Source: Lutibacter sp. A64
GTDB lineage: Bacteria; Bacteroidota; Bacteroidia; Flavobacteriales; Flavobacteriaceae
Assembly (NCBI RefSeq): GCF_022429565.1
Contig: NZ_CP092487.1
Location: 274,001 to 338,000 of the forward strand
Direction of reading: 5' to 3'
Length of the DNA stretch: 64,000 nt
In this document: positions 56,042-64,000 of the stretch, in pieces
How positions within the stretch are numbered: position 1 is the stretch's first letter
Layout: each line of letters starts with the position of its first letter
Translations under genes and position numbers: made by a program
The notes under the pieces: model-generated
What the model was told of the DNA's origin: nothing
Database searches by the model: none
Seen by the model: the letters and a program-made list of their open reading frames with translations, nothing else

Positions 56042-58216
56042 ATGAAGAACTTACTAATCGCTGTTTTTTCACTAGCAATAATTTACGCTTGTGATTCAGG
56101 AAAAAAACCGACAAAAAGTAACAATCTAGCAGATGTAGAAATTGCTGAAAAAGTTGATGCATTAATTGGCCAAATGAACTTAGAGGAAAAGATAACAGAA
56201 ATGATTCAGGATGCACCTGCCAATGAAAGGTTAGGTATTCCTGTTATGAAATATGGAGAAGCCTTACATGGATTATGGCTTGTACTGGATTATTATGGTA
56301 ATACAACCGTTTATCCGCAAGCGGTCGCCTGTGCTTCAACTTGGGAACCTGAACTAATAAAAAAAATGGCTTCCCAAACAGCACTTGAAGCACGTGCTTT
56401 AGGTGTTACACATTGTTATTCTCCTAATTTAGATGTTTATGCTGGAGATGCTCGCTATGGTCGTGTTGAAGAATCTTATGGTGAAGACCCATATTTAGTT
56501 TCACGAATGGGAGTTGCATTTATTCAAGGTTTACAGGGTGAAGGTGATGAGCAGTTTGATGAAAATCATGTGATTGCCACCGCCAAACATTTTGTTGGTT
56601 ATCCTGAAAACCGTCGTGGTATTAATGGTGGATTTAGTGATATGTCTGAACGCCGTTTACGTGAGGTTTACCTTCCACCGTTTGAAGCAGCAGTAAAAGA
56701 AGCACAGGTAGGAAGTGTGATGCCAGGTCATCAAGATTTTAATGGTATTCCATGTCATATGAATACCTGGTTGTTAAAAGATATTTTACGAGATGAACTA
56801 GGTTTTGATGGTTTTATTGTTTCTGATAATAATGATGTTGGTAGATTAGAGACCATGCACTTTATTCCTGAAACCAGAACTAAGGCCGCTATCTTAGGAT
56901 TAAAAGCGGGTGTTGATATGGACTTAGTAATTGGGAAGAATATTGATTTAGCTACGTATCACACAAGTATATTGAAGGATACGATAACGCAGAATCCTTC
57001 ATTAATGAAGTATATTGACAAAGCCACATCACGTATTTTAACCGCAAAATACAAATTAGGCTTATTTGATACAGAACCAAAAGAGATTGACGAAGAAACT
57101 GTAGAAGCTGGTAATGATGAGCATCGTGAGTTTGCATTGGAAATGGCAGAAAAATCGATTATCATGCTGAAAAATGATAACAACCTTTTACCGCTTGATG
57201 TATCTAAAATCAAATCTTTAGCTGTTATTGGACCTAACGCTCACGAAGAAAGACCTAAAAAGGGAACGTATAAACTATTGGGTGGGTATTCAGGATTACC
57301 ACCATACTATGTTTCAGTGTTAGATGGTTTAAAGAAAAAAGTAGGTGAAAACGTAAAAATAAACTACGCTAAAGGGTGCGATATTGATAGTTTTTCAAAA
57401 GAAGGATTTGCTGCGGCTGAAGCTGCTGCAAAAAAATCGGATGCTGTTGTTTTAGTTGTAGGTAGTTCTCATAAAACTTGTGGCGAAGGTGGAGACCGTT
57501 CAGATCTTGATTTGTATGGCGTTCAAAACGAATTAGTAGAGTTAATTCATAAAACAGGAAAACCAGTAATTGTTGTGTTAATTAATGGTCGACCACTATC
57601 TATAAATTATATTGCTGAAAATATTCCTTCAGTTCTTGAAACGTGGTATGGTGGAATGAGAGCGGGTGATGCTGTTGCCAATGTTCTTTTTGGGGATGTA
57701 AATCCAGGCGGTAAACTAACAATGTCTTTTCCTCGCTCAGTAGGGCAGGTTCCTGTAACATATTTAGAACGTCCTGACTTTATTGGATCTGGAAAAGGAA
57801 AGTATAGATTTAGTGATAAGTCACCATTATTTCCATTTGGTTATGGTTTAAGTTATACAACATTTAAATACGGCACACCAAAATTTGAAAAAGAGACTAT
57901 TGCAGCTAATGAATCAACTACTGTTTCAGTAGAAATAACAAATACAGGTAAAGTAGTTGGAGATGAAGTAGTACAAATGTATGTGCGAGACGATTATGCA
58001 TCTGTTGGTCGTTACTTAAAACTGTTAAAAGGATTTGAACGAATTACTTTAAAGCCAGGAGAAACTAAAACAGTTACTTTTGAATTAGGATTTAATGAAT
58101 TAAATGTGCTAAATCAGGAAATGAAAAAGGTTGTAGAACCAGGTACGTTTACAGTATCAATTGGAGCTTCTTCATTAGAAAAAGATTTGCAAAAAGTAAA
58201 ATTAAGAGTTCAATAA
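56042..58216 (+). CDS. GH3 family beta-glycosidase, lipoprotein
   Basis: Canonical GH3 exo-beta-glycosidase (glucosidase or xylosidase type). Lipobox IIYACDSG. The nucleophile is Asp262 in IVSDNNDVGRL and the acid/base Glu482 in TCGEGGDRSDL, both intact, unlike the 1385 paralogue. TAKHFVGYPENRRG binds substrate. The C-terminal fibronectin III-like domain (VSVEITNTGKVVGDEVVQMY) is complete. Fourth gene of the 50074-60024 operon, next to a GH39-like gene and a sulfatase. Confidence 0.93.
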   Translation: MKNLLIAVFSLAIIYACDSGKKPTKSNNLADVEIAEKVDALIGQMNLEEKITEMIQDAPANERLGIPVMKYGEALHGLWLVLDYYGNTTVYPQAVACASTWEPELIKKMASQTALEARALGVTHCYSPNLDVYAGDARYGRVEESYGEDPYLVSRMGVAFIQGLQGEGDEQFDENHVIATAKHFVGYPENRRGINGGFSDMSERRLREVYLPPFEAAVKEAQVGSVMPGHQDFNGIPCHMNTWLLKDILRDELGFDGFIVSDNNDVGRLETMHFIPETRTKAAILGLKAGVDMDLVIGKNIDLATYHTSILKDTITQNPSLMKYIDKATSRILTAKYKLGLFDTEPKEIDEETVEAGNDEHREFALEMAEKSIIMLKNDNNLLPLDVSKIKSLAVIGPNAHEERPKKGTYKLLGGYSGLPPYYVSVLDGLKKKVGENVKINYAKGCDIDSFSKEGFAAAEAAAKKSDAVVLVVGSSHKTCGEGGDRSDLDLYGVQNELVELIHKTGKPVIVVLINGRPLSINYIAENIPSVLETWYGGMRAGDAVANVLFGDVNPGGKLTMSFPRSVGQVPVTYLERPDFIGSGKGKYRFSDKSPLFPFGYGLSYTTFKYGTPKFEKETIAANESTTVSVEITNTGKVVGDEVVQMYVRDDYASVGRYLKLLKGFERITLKPGETKTVTFELGFNELNVLNQEMKKVVEPGTFTVSIGASSLEKDLQKVKLRVQ

Positions 58217-58233
58217 TTTAGTAAGTATTAATT

Positions 58234-60024
58234 ATGTTTTTTCATAAAATGAAATCCATTTTTAACAGCAGTATTCCATTAATAGTTTGTCTGTTGATTA
58301 TTGGTTGTCAAACTAAAAAAGAAGATAAAATTGAAGTAGTAGAGAATTCATCCTCTATGCAATTACCTGAAAGACCAAATATTTTATGGTTAGTAACTGA
58401 AGATATGGGGGCTTATATTCCGCCTTTTGGAGATTTAACAGTAGCAACGCCTAATTTGAGTAGGTTAGCTAATGAAGGTGTTATTTATCCAAATTTGTAT
58501 TCTACGTCAGGAGTTTGTTCGCCAAGTAGAGCAGCCATTGCAACAGGTATGTACCCATCAAGTATTGGTGCAAATCATATGAGAACGAGTTCTAATACAA
58601 AGCAAACTGGTTTAAAAAAGTATGAAGCTGTACCTCCTTCACAAGTGAAAATGGTGAGTGAATTATTGCGCAAAGAAGGATATTACTGTACAAATAATTA
58701 TAAAGAAGATTACCAGTTTAAGGCTCCAAAAACAGCCTGGGATGAAAGTAGTGCGTATGCGCATTGGAGAAATAGAGAAGAAAATCAACCATTTTTTGCT
58801 GTTTTTAATTTTACAGAAACACATGAGTCGGGGTTATTTGAACCGTATGGTTTTAGACAAATAGAGACAAGACACTATCATTCCGGAGATACCAATTATA
58901 CATGGAAACAAAACGGATTGCCAGAAGCTAAAAATAGAATGAGTGAGGCAGAGACGCCTAAACATTTATCAAAAGATACAAAATTCAATATTCCTCCATA
59001 TCTTCCAGATACCGATGTTGTACGAAATGATTTATGGAAAATGTACAATAATATTGCTGAAATGGACAAGCAGTTAGGAAGTGTTTTAAAGCAATTAGAA
59101 GATGATGGCTTGTTAGATAATACAATTATTGTTTTTTATGGAGATCACGGAGGTCCTTTACCAAGAGGAAAACGATTGATTTATGATTCAGGTTTAAATA
59201 CACCTATGATTATTCGTTTTCCTGAGAAGATGCGTGCAGGAACAAAAGATGATCAGTTGGTGAGTTTTGTAGATTTTGCTCCAACGTTATTGTCACTAGT
59301 AGGAGTTGATCCACCTGAATATATGCAAGGACAATCTTTTTTAGGAGAATATACCGCTAAAAATAAGCGTACATATATTCACGCAGCAGCAGATCGTTTT
59401 GATGAGGTAACTGATGCAATTAGAGCAGTAAGAGATAAGCAGTTTAAGTATATTAGAAATTACAGACCAGAGCAGGGCTATTATTTACCACTTGCGTACA
59501 GAGAAAAAATACCAACAATGCAAGAGTTGTTAAGACTTAGAGATGAAGGAAAACTAAATGATGTTCAAATGCAATGGTTTAGAGGTCACAAACCAAAAGA
59601 AGAATTGTTTGACTGTATAGCCGACCCACATGAGATTCATAATTTAGCGAACGATCCAGCTTATAAAGATAAATTGGAGGAGTTAAGCACAGAAATGGAT
59701 CGATGGATTGCTACAATTGGAGACCAGCCAAATTTACCTGAAGATCAATTAATAACACAGCTGTGGAAAAGAGCAGAAAATCAACCAATCACATCACAGC
59801 CAACTGTTGAGGTTTCCAACGGAAAAGTAACAATTGTTTGCTCAACAGAAGGTGCTTCAATAGGTTATAAAGTTAAAAATAAAGATGGTATAGTATCCAA
59901 GAGTTGGGATATTTATAAAAAACCTTTTATGTTGCCTAACAAAGCTGAGCTAATAGTGCTAGCTCACAGAATTGGTTTTAAACCAAGTAAAATAATTGAA
60001 GTAAAAGAAAACCATTTAAAATAA
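58234..60024 (+). CDS. S1 sulfatase with canonical CSPSR motif, lipoprotein
   Basis: Formylglycine-dependent sulfatase acting on glycan sulfate esters. Lipobox IIGCQTKK. The modified residue is Cys95 in GVCSPSRAAIATG. Metal-site and fold motifs: NILWLVTEDMG, TPNLSRLANEG, VFYGDHGGPLPRGKR. The last ~75 residues form a small beta-domain (VTIVCSTEGASIGYKVKNK, ELIVLAHRIGFKPSKIIEV) like the chitobiase C-terminal type. Last gene of the operon, followed by a terminator. It is the only sulfatase in the window with a canonical, intact active site. The second ATG at 58249 is an equally plausible start. Confidence 0.93.
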   Translation: MFFHKMKSIFNSSIPLIVCLLIIGCQTKKEDKIEVVENSSSMQLPERPNILWLVTEDMGAYIPPFGDLTVATPNLSRLANEGVIYPNLYSTSGVCSPSRAAIATGMYPSSIGANHMRTSSNTKQTGLKKYEAVPPSQVKMVSELLRKEGYYCTNNYKEDYQFKAPKTAWDESSAYAHWRNREENQPFFAVFNFTETHESGLFEPYGFRQIETRHYHSGDTNYTWKQNGLPEAKNRMSEAETPKHLSKDTKFNIPPYLPDTDVVRNDLWKMYNNIAEMDKQLGSVLKQLEDDGLLDNTIIVFYGDHGGPLPRGKRLIYDSGLNTPMIIRFPEKMRAGTKDDQLVSFVDFAPTLLSLVGVDPPEYMQGQSFLGEYTAKNKRTYIHAAADRFDEVTDAIRAVRDKQFKYIRNYRPEQGYYLPLAYREKIPTMQELLRLRDEGKLNDVQMQWFRGHKPKEELFDCIADPHEIHNLANDPAYKDKLEELSTEMDRWIATIGDQPNLPEDQLITQLWKRAENQPITSQPTVEVSNGKVTIVCSTEGASIGYKVKNKDGIVSKSWDIYKKPFMLPNKAELIVLAHRIGFKPSKIIEVKENHLK

Positions 60025-60054
60025 AATTTAGAATTGCTTTTTGTAATGAAATAG

Positions 60055-60096
60055 AAAAAATGTACCCTTCAATTTGTTGTTGGGTACATTTTTGTA
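60055..60096 (+). terminator. terminator after the sulfatase operon
   Basis: A 12-bp stem (60056-60067 with 60082-60093, core TGTACCC/GGGTACA) with a 14-nt loop and a T-rich tail. Confidence 0.85.
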
Positions 60097-60163
60097 TTTA
60101 CAAAATACCGAAGTTTACGTAATAAAATTATCTAGATTTACATGTGATTTACTTCAAGTAGAT

Positions 60164-60208
60164 ACTGATACTACAGGATAGTTGATGCGTTTTAAATAAA
60201 TATATTTC
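60164..60208 (+). promoter_or_regulatory. composite regulon promoter 8
   Basis: ACTGAT-ACTA-CAGGAT (60164-60179; linker differs by one base), 21 nt, -7 box TATATTTC (60201-60208). The 60236 start is 27 nt downstream. Confidence 0.68.
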
Positions 60209-60235
60209 AGAAATAATTAATTAAATAGAAATTGC

Positions 60236-61426
60236 GTGAATACAAAATCATTTTTAGTATTAATACTGTTGCTAATAGTATTTAGTTCTATAACTAGCGG
60301 CCAAACAAAAAAATTAAACAATCCAATTATAAACGCTAATGTTATTTTTGAAGAGCATAATGGACTGGTAGCTGTTGAAGCCGAACATTTTTATAAACAA
60401 ACCAATGCTGAAGTTAGAGCTTGGTACAGAACTTTAAAAAATGAAGTGCCAAACGTTGGAAGAAATGAAGATGGTCAACATAGTGTAGAAGCTAGTAACA
60501 AATCGTATATTGAAATATTGCCAGATACTCGAGTAACACACTCAGATACGCTTATTCGTGAAGAAAATTTTACAAATAAAGCGGGTAAAATGGGTGTTGT
60601 GCACTATAAGGTAAAAATAAATATGCCAGGACGCTATTATGTTTGGGTACGTGCTTTTTCATCAGGTTCCGAAGATAATGGACTTCATGTTGGGTTGAAC
60701 AATACTTGGCCTGAACATGGAAAACGCATGCAATGGTGCAATGGGAAAAATCAATGGACTTGGGAAAGTAAACAACGTATAAAAGAAGTTCACTGTGGTA
60801 TTGCTAAAGAAATTTATTTAGATATTGAAGAAGCAGGAATTCATGACATTCAGTTTAGTATGCGTGAAGACGGTTTTGAGTTTGATAAATTTATTTTAAC
60901 AACAGACAGTAATTTTATTCCTAAAAATACAGGCCCAAAAGTAAAATTAGCTCAAGGAAAACTTCCTGAAATAGCTTCAAAATCGTATTTCAAGACCATT
61001 TCAAAAGCACTTCCTGAGAATAAAATAATAGCTTCTCAAGAATTCCCTATAGAAGGAACAGGCTATTATAAAAACGGAAAAAATTGGTTAGCTATAAATT
61101 CAAATAAATATAAGGAAGCAACAACAAGCACAACGTTTAATTTTGAAAGTGGACAGTATGATGTAATTTTTGTTGGAGTAGGAGAAAATGATGGGAACTC
61201 AACTTTTAGTATATTTATTAATAGTAAAGAGTTAGGAACTTACGCTCCTCCATTGGCAAAAACAATGTGGGAAGAAAGAAAAGCATTCAATGCTTTTTGG
61301 GAAAATATAAAAGTAAACAAAGGTGATACAATTACAGTAAAAGGTCAAATGGGTACCGATGGAAAAGAGTTTATCCGTGGAAGATGGGCTGGTATTGTTT
61401 TTACACCAGTAGGAAAAGGGAAATAA
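60236..61426 (+). CDS. secreted carbohydrate-binding-like protein of unknown function
   Basis: Signal peptide (LLLIVFSSITSGQ), GTG start placed 27 nt after the -7 box. The 396-residue protein has a first beta-domain starting VAVEAEHFYKQTNAEVRAWY and continuing GRYYVWVRAFSSGSEDNGLH, similar to CBM6-like and GH115 C-terminal-type modules. A second domain follows (FESGQYDVIFVGVGENDGNS). No catalytic motif is visible. It may bind and present glycan for its neighbour, the nucleoside-hydrolase-like protein 45 nt downstream. Controlled like the rhamnosidase genes. Confidence 0.7.
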   Translation: MNTKSFLVLILLLIVFSSITSGQTKKLNNPIINANVIFEEHNGLVAVEAEHFYKQTNAEVRAWYRTLKNEVPNVGRNEDGQHSVEASNKSYIEILPDTRVTHSDTLIREENFTNKAGKMGVVHYKVKINMPGRYYVWVRAFSSGSEDNGLHVGLNNTWPEHGKRMQWCNGKNQWTWESKQRIKEVHCGIAKEIYLDIEEAGIHDIQFSMREDGFEFDKFILTTDSNFIPKNTGPKVKLAQGKLPEIASKSYFKTISKALPENKIIASQEFPIEGTGYYKNGKNWLAINSNKYKEATTSTTFNFESGQYDVIFVGVGENDGNSTFSIFINSKELGTYAPPLAKTMWEERKAFNAFWENIKVNKGDTITVKGQMGTDGKEFIRGRWAGIVFTPVGKGK

Positions 61427-61471
61427 GTACAAGAATCACAAACAACATATACATTTATTAAATAATTAAAC

Positions 61472-62326
61472 ATGAATAAATTAATAGTATTATTTATAGC
61501 AGCATTTCTATCAGTAAATTGTGTAGTTGCACAAAAAATGAACACTCCAGCAGGGCGTATAGCCGTTGTTGCAGATGGAAATTCACCGGATCCTGATGAT
61601 TTAGGAGGTACGGCAGTTTCTTTAGCACTGCTTCGAGCAGCAGGATTAGAAGATCGTTTGGTACATTACTCACATAGTTGTGATTTGGTTGTTTTAAAAA
61701 GAATTTCTGAAGCAGCCGAATTTGAAAGACATGCGATGATGCAAATTACCTGCGATGGAACAGCACGTCGTTGGGGAGGTTTTGAACACATTACTTTTTT
61801 GGATGCTAAATGGCAATTAGATAAAACAATAAAAGATTTACGCGACGCCATAAATGCTTCATCTGAAAATGACCCTCTTTGGATTGTTGAAGCTGGAGAA
61901 CCAGATATTATTGGGTTTGCGCTACAGGCTGCTAAAAAAGAAAAACATAAATATGTAAAAGTTATAACGCACCATCCTGCAAATGATAATGCTGGAGATT
62001 TTTTTAAGTGGCAAGAGATTTTAGATTTTGGAGTTGAAGAAGTACGTATTCCAGATCAAAACATAAATCTTAAAGTTAAAGAATCTGAATGGGATTGGGC
62101 AATGAATCATGCTGATGATCGTATTCAGTTTGTTTGGTTAATGGGTAAAATGGCCGAAGTAGATGATGTAGTTAAATTTCAAAAAGGAAAATGGGATTGT
62201 TCAGATGCTGGAATGGTACTTTATTGGATTACAGGAGCTACACAAGGCGGATTAGAAGCAGGTTCAGTTGAAAATGTAAAAAGTATGTTGTTAGATTATA
62301 TAAATAACAATCCTGTAAAAAAATAA
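61472..62326 (+). CDS. secreted nucleoside-hydrolase-like (DUF1593-type) protein
   Basis: Signal peptide SVNCVVAQ; 284 residues. The N-terminal acidic motif VVADGNSPDPDDLGGTAVSL resembles the calcium-binding Asp cluster of inosine-uridine nucleoside hydrolases and of DUF1593 proteins found in glycan loci. Other motifs are WIVEAGEPDIIGFALQAAKK and VITHHPANDNAGDFFKW. A role on a glycan N- or O-linked ribosyl-like group, or any glycosidic bond, is speculative. It pairs with the carbohydrate-binding-like gene upstream (45 nt) and precedes rhaM by 161 nt. Confidence 0.65.
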   Translation: MNKLIVLFIAAFLSVNCVVAQKMNTPAGRIAVVADGNSPDPDDLGGTAVSLALLRAAGLEDRLVHYSHSCDLVVLKRISEAAEFERHAMMQITCDGTARRWGGFEHITFLDAKWQLDKTIKDLRDAINASSENDPLWIVEAGEPDIIGFALQAAKKEKHKYVKVITHHPANDNAGDFFKWQEILDFGVEEVRIPDQNINLKVKESEWDWAMNHADDRIQFVWLMGKMAEVDDVVKFQKGKWDCSDAGMVLYWITGATQGGLEAGSVENVKSMLLDYINNNPVKK

Positions 62327-62487
62327 GTGTTTCGTCTAATATGTGGCTTAAGTTCTGTAACCAATCAGTTTAAGATATTTTATCTGTATAGGATTATAAA
62401 AAACTGAATTATGTATAAAAGTAGTTCAATGTTTCATGTTTTTTTCTGTCTATATAGATTGTAAAACTAAAATAAACAACTAAAATT

Positions 62488-62802
62488 ATGCAAAGATTAG
62501 CGTTTAAAATGAAATTAAATAAAGGCCAAAAGGAGGCTTATACTAAGCGTCATAATGAATTATGGCCAGAATTAAGGCAGCTATTGAAAGACAATGGTGT
62601 AAGCGAGTATTCTATTTTTTTAGATGAAGAAACAAGTACGTTATTTGCTTTTCAAAAAGTCTCTGGCAATGGTGGTTCTCAAGATTTAGTAAACAATGAA
62701 ATTGTAAAAAAATGGTGGAAGTTTATGGCTGATATTATGGAGGTAAATCCAGATAATTCACCAATCTCTATTCCGTTAGAAGAAGTTTTTTATATGCCAT
62801 AA
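62488..62802 (+). CDS. rhaM: L-rhamnose mutarotase
   Basis: Small (104 residues) cytoplasmic enzyme interconverting alpha- and beta-L-rhamnose so that RhaI receives its preferred anomer. Family signatures are RLAFKMKLNKGQKEAYTKRH, ELWPELRQLLKDNGVSEYSI (catalytic-region residues) and a C-terminal WWKFMADIM followed by LEEVFYMP. It lies in the 60236 unit, without its own composite promoter: a TAGGATTA string near 62389 has neither the half-site nor the right spacing. Confidence 0.95.
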   Translation: MQRLAFKMKLNKGQKEAYTKRHNELWPELRQLLKDNGVSEYSIFLDEETSTLFAFQKVSGNGGSQDLVNNEIVKKWWKFMADIMEVNPDNSPISIPLEEVFYMP

Positions 62803-62873
62803 TATACAACGAACTTACGATTAAATTTGTTTAAGAAATTACAATTTTTAACTCAAAATATTAAGCACGAAAC

Positions 62874-62918
62874 CATAATAGTGCAGGATAGATTCTTTTT
62901 TTTATTCAATTAATTTTA
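62874..62918 (+). promoter_or_regulatory. composite regulon promoter 9
   Basis: CATAAT-AGTG-CAGGAT (62874-62889), 21 nt, -7 box TAATTTTA (62911-62918). The 62947 start is 28 nt downstream. Confidence 0.75.
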
Positions 62919-62946
62919 TTTTTATTAATTAATATTGAATTTTAGT

Positions 62947-64000
62947 ATGAAAAGACGCTCTTTTGTGCATTTATCAGCAATAGGAAGTTTAGGTTTAATG
63001 TTACCGTATGGGTGCATATTAGATAGCAGTAAACATAAGGTGATGAACAGTAAAGATATGACTGCGTTTCAAAAACAGTCGTTTAATTTATTGAAAACAT
63101 GGTGTGATGCCATGATAAGAGCTCAAGTAAATAATCCCAGTAATCCTGTTTTAGACGGTACACTTTATTGTCATGCCTGTGATACGGTTCATGGTCGAGC
63201 GAATGATGCTATCTATCCATTAATGTATATGGCCGACGCTACTGGAGATCAGAAGTATTTAGATGCAGCTATAAAATTGATGGATTGGTCTAAAAATGTA
63301 GATAAACCAGATGGTAGTGGAAGTTGGACAAACGATTTAAATCCTAAATCTTGGAATGGAATTACGGTGTTTACAGCCATTGCTTTAGGTGAAGCTTTAC
63401 ACCACCATGGACATTTGCTAACAAAGGAAATGAAAGAAAAATGGGAAGCGCGTCTCAAAGCAGGTATAGACTTTGTGTATCGTAAATTTGATATGCATTT
63501 CAGTCATATTAATTACAGATTTACGGCCATTTATGCACTTCGCTTTTTAGGCGATTATTTTAATGAAGAAAAGTATATTGCAAGAAGCAAAGAGTTTGCA
63601 GCCTTAATTCCCAAATACTTAACTGAACCGAATAAGCTAATTTTTGGTGAAGACAAGCCAGATAATGAAAAAAGTGCTAAAGGTTTGTATCCAGTAGATA
63701 TTGGCTATAATGTAGAAGAAACTTTAAACGGTTTAGTACAATATGCAATTATAGAACAAGATGAGGAGTTACTAAAACTTCTCACTGAATCTATGAACGG
63801 GCATTTAGAATTTATGTTACCAGATGGCGCTTGGGATAATAGTTTTGGAACACGTCAAAATAAATGGACGTATTGGGGTAGTAGGACTACAGATGGTTGT
63901 CAACCTGCATTTGCTTTAATGGCTAATAGAAATCCAGCTTTTGGTACAGCTGCTGTTTTAAATACAGAACTGTTAGAGCGTTGTACTGTAAATGGGTTGT
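62947..64000 (+). CDS. paralogue of the 30607 Tat-type helical-barrel protein, 3' end outside window
   Basis: Open from ATG 62947 to the last base, about 351 codons seen. MKRRSFVHLSAIGSLGLML is a twin-arginine-like signal with a Cys in YGCILDS. The motifs of the 30607 protein recur: CHACDTVHGRANDAVYP, ITVFTAIALGEALHHHGH, YNVEETLNGLVQY, DGAWDNSFGTRQ and YWGSRTTDGCQPAF. Same predicted alpha/alpha-barrel class and same uncertainty about activity. It starts a new unit from promoter 9. Confidence 0.72.
   Translation, partial: MKRRSFVHLSAIGSLGLMLPYGCILDSSKHKVMNSKDMTAFQKQSFNLLKTWCDAMIRAQVNNPSNPVLDGTLYCHACDTVHGRANDAIYPLMYMADATGDQKYLDAAIKLMDWSKNVDKPDGSGSWTNDLNPKSWNGITVFTAIALGEALHHHGHLLTKEMKEKWEARLKAGIDFVYRKFDMHFSHINYRFTAIYALRFLGDYFNEEKYIARSKEFAALIPKYLTEPNKLIFGEDKPDNEKSAKGLYPVDIGYNVEETLNGLVQYAIIEQDEELLKLLTESMNGHLEFMLPDGAWDNSFGTRQNKWTYWGSRTTDGCQPAFALMANRNPAFGTAAVLNTELLERCTVNGL

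Noticed and set aside
62381-62400. TAGGATTA upstream of rhaM, resembling the CAGGAT half-site
   Set aside because: No AGTR linker or left half-site, and no -7 box 21 nt downstream; rhaM is better explained by read-through from promoter 8.

Overview
The window is AT-rich DNA from a marine-type member of the Bacteroidota, most likely a Flavobacteriaceae species. The signs are Bacteroidota -7 promoter boxes (TAnnTTTG), many lipoprotein signal peptides, one protein with a C-terminal type IX secretion (T9SS) sorting domain, and almost nothing but secreted carbohydrate-active enzymes plus a complete L-rhamnose pathway. It reads as one large polysaccharide utilisation locus for a rhamnose-rich, probably sulfated and uronic-acid-containing glycan. 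Ulvan, another green-algal rhamnan sulfate or a rhamnogalacturonan-like polymer would all fit, and the sequence alone does not decide between them. No SusC/SusD pair lies in the window.

Layout. 2-4801: GH43 (5' end outside the window), GH3, GH105. 4965-7672: sulfatase with an atypical active site and a decayed small lipoprotein gene. 7808-10405: GH2. 10475-11527 (minus): GntR-type regulator. 11627-12146: broken IS200-type element. 12531-20199: rhamnose catabolism (aldolase/dehydrogenase fusion rhaEW, rhaI, sugar kinase, tandem-domain aldolase, aldA). 20426-32520: GH78, T9SS-exported heparinase II/III-like lyase, GH106, Tat-type lipoprotein with a predicted helical-barrel fold. 32570-33342: two gene remnants. 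33424-34308 (minus): AraC-type regulator. 34538-43166: two GH78, a GH106-like pseudogene, an arabinose/fucose isomerase-like protein. 43413-48125: GH106 and a sulfatase pseudogene. 48832-49884: rhaT. 50074-60024: GH39-like, GH78, GH5-like, GH3, sulfatase. 60236-62802: carbohydrate-binding-like protein, nucleoside-hydrolase-like protein, rhaM. 62947 to the window end: a paralogue of the 30607 gene.

How the parts fit. The T9SS lyase probably cuts polymer at the surface. Lipoprotein and periplasmic GH78, GH106, GH105, GH2, GH3, GH43, GH39 and sulfatases trim oligosaccharides. RhaT imports rhamnose, RhaM interconverts its anomers, and RhaI, the kinase, RhaEW and AldA take it to DHAP and lactate.

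The most striking result is regulatory. Nine transcription-unit starts carry the same 45-nt composite promoter: an imperfect 10-bp-period direct repeat (right half AGTRCAGGAT), then exactly 21 nt, then a TAnnTTTG-like -7 box. Enzymes, transporter and catabolic genes therefore appear to form one regulon. The AraC-type protein encoded inside the locus is the obvious candidate activator. One of the nine promoters is embedded in the terminator hairpin of the upstream operon.

At least six gene remnants (a sulfatase, a GH106-like gene, a LamG-domain gene, a serine-hydrolase gene, a small lipoprotein gene and an IS200 transposase) show recent decay at the edges of the operons.
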